This document shows, one piece after another, positions 16,302 through 16,303 of a stretch of 16,303 nucleotides of DNA; position 1 is the first letter of the stretch; every line of letters starts with the position of its first letter. The stretch is taken from NCBI GenBank assembly GCA_047620505.1, contig JBLHKS010000159.1, positions 1 through 16,303 on the forward strand, in the 5' to 3' direction. This DNA is from JBLHKS01 sp047620505 (GTDB taxonomy: Bacteria > Verrucomicrobiota > Verrucomicrobiia > Verrucomicrobiales > DEV007). A program made the position numbers and the translations under genes. The notes beneath the pieces were generated by a model. It had not been told where the DNA came from. It searched no databases and saw only the letters and a list, made by a program, of their open reading frames with translations.

Positions 16302-16303
16302 GA

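Larger units (their letters stand above)
16180..16303 (-). mobile_element. 3' end of a putative group II intron, antisense within the DUF58 gene
   Basis: No credible coding frame spans this stretch, which is dense in nested inverted repeats and runs off the window edge. Read on the - strand it has the order expected at an intron 3' end: a nested hairpin (16262-16301), a domain V-like hairpin (16217-16248), the linker GTGGGGGG, a domain VI-like hairpin (16188-16210), then CTATCCGAT, similar to bacterial intron ends of the CTACCCGAT kind. That end abuts the point where DUF58 coding stops making sense. The intron-encoded reverse transcriptase and the 5' end would lie beyond 16303. Against this call, the usual AGC triad of domain V is not evident, and no clear branch-point bulged A was found. 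It is a pattern match by eye, not a covariance search. Confidence 0.5.

Overview
All genes in this window lie on the + strand in one closely packed row. The DNA is GC-rich. The mix of a WD40-type STAND ATPase, very large exported TPR proteins, and a MoxR/DUF58 pair suggests a Gram-negative, developmentally complex bacterium. The PVC group (Verrucomicrobiota or Planctomycetota) is my best guess, from gene style only and with low confidence.

Layout: (1) 1-945, the 3' part of a protein with TIR-like or related alpha/beta signalling domains, cut by the window edge. (2) 952-4536, a membrane-anchored nSTAND1 ATPase with coiled coil, EF-hand and C-terminal WD40 repeats. (3) 4600-5196, a 198-residue exported protein that looks like an internally deleted copy of the giant protein that follows. 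(4) 5269-14380, a giant exported TPR/alpha-helical protein. It is now split into two reading frames (5269-10437 and 10319-14380) by an exact 10-bp tandem duplication at 10282-10301. Removing one copy restores a single frame of 3033 residues. (5) 14391-15383, a MoxR-type AAA+ ATPase. (6) 15385-16188, a DUF58 (vWA-like) protein that loses its C-terminal end. (7) about 16180-16303, structured non-coding sequence that I read as the 3' end of a group II intron on the - strand, inserted in DUF58.

Gene spacing (6, 63, 72, 10 and 1 nt) suggests one transcription unit, possibly with internal starts. The first two genes match a known pairing in bacterial conflict/signalling loci, where a TIR-like partner is encoded beside an nSTAND1-WD40 switch. 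MoxR plus DUF58 is a widespread chaperone-type pair that often has TPR and vWA partners. The STAND protein is predicted to put its EF-hand and WD40 part in the periplasm, and both TPR proteins carry export signals. The row could therefore encode a trans-envelope sensing system, but this is inference.

The operon also looks damaged: a frameshift in the giant gene, an internally deleted paralog, and an intron in DUF58. It may be decaying, phase variable, or (for the 10-bp duplication) affected by a sequencing error.
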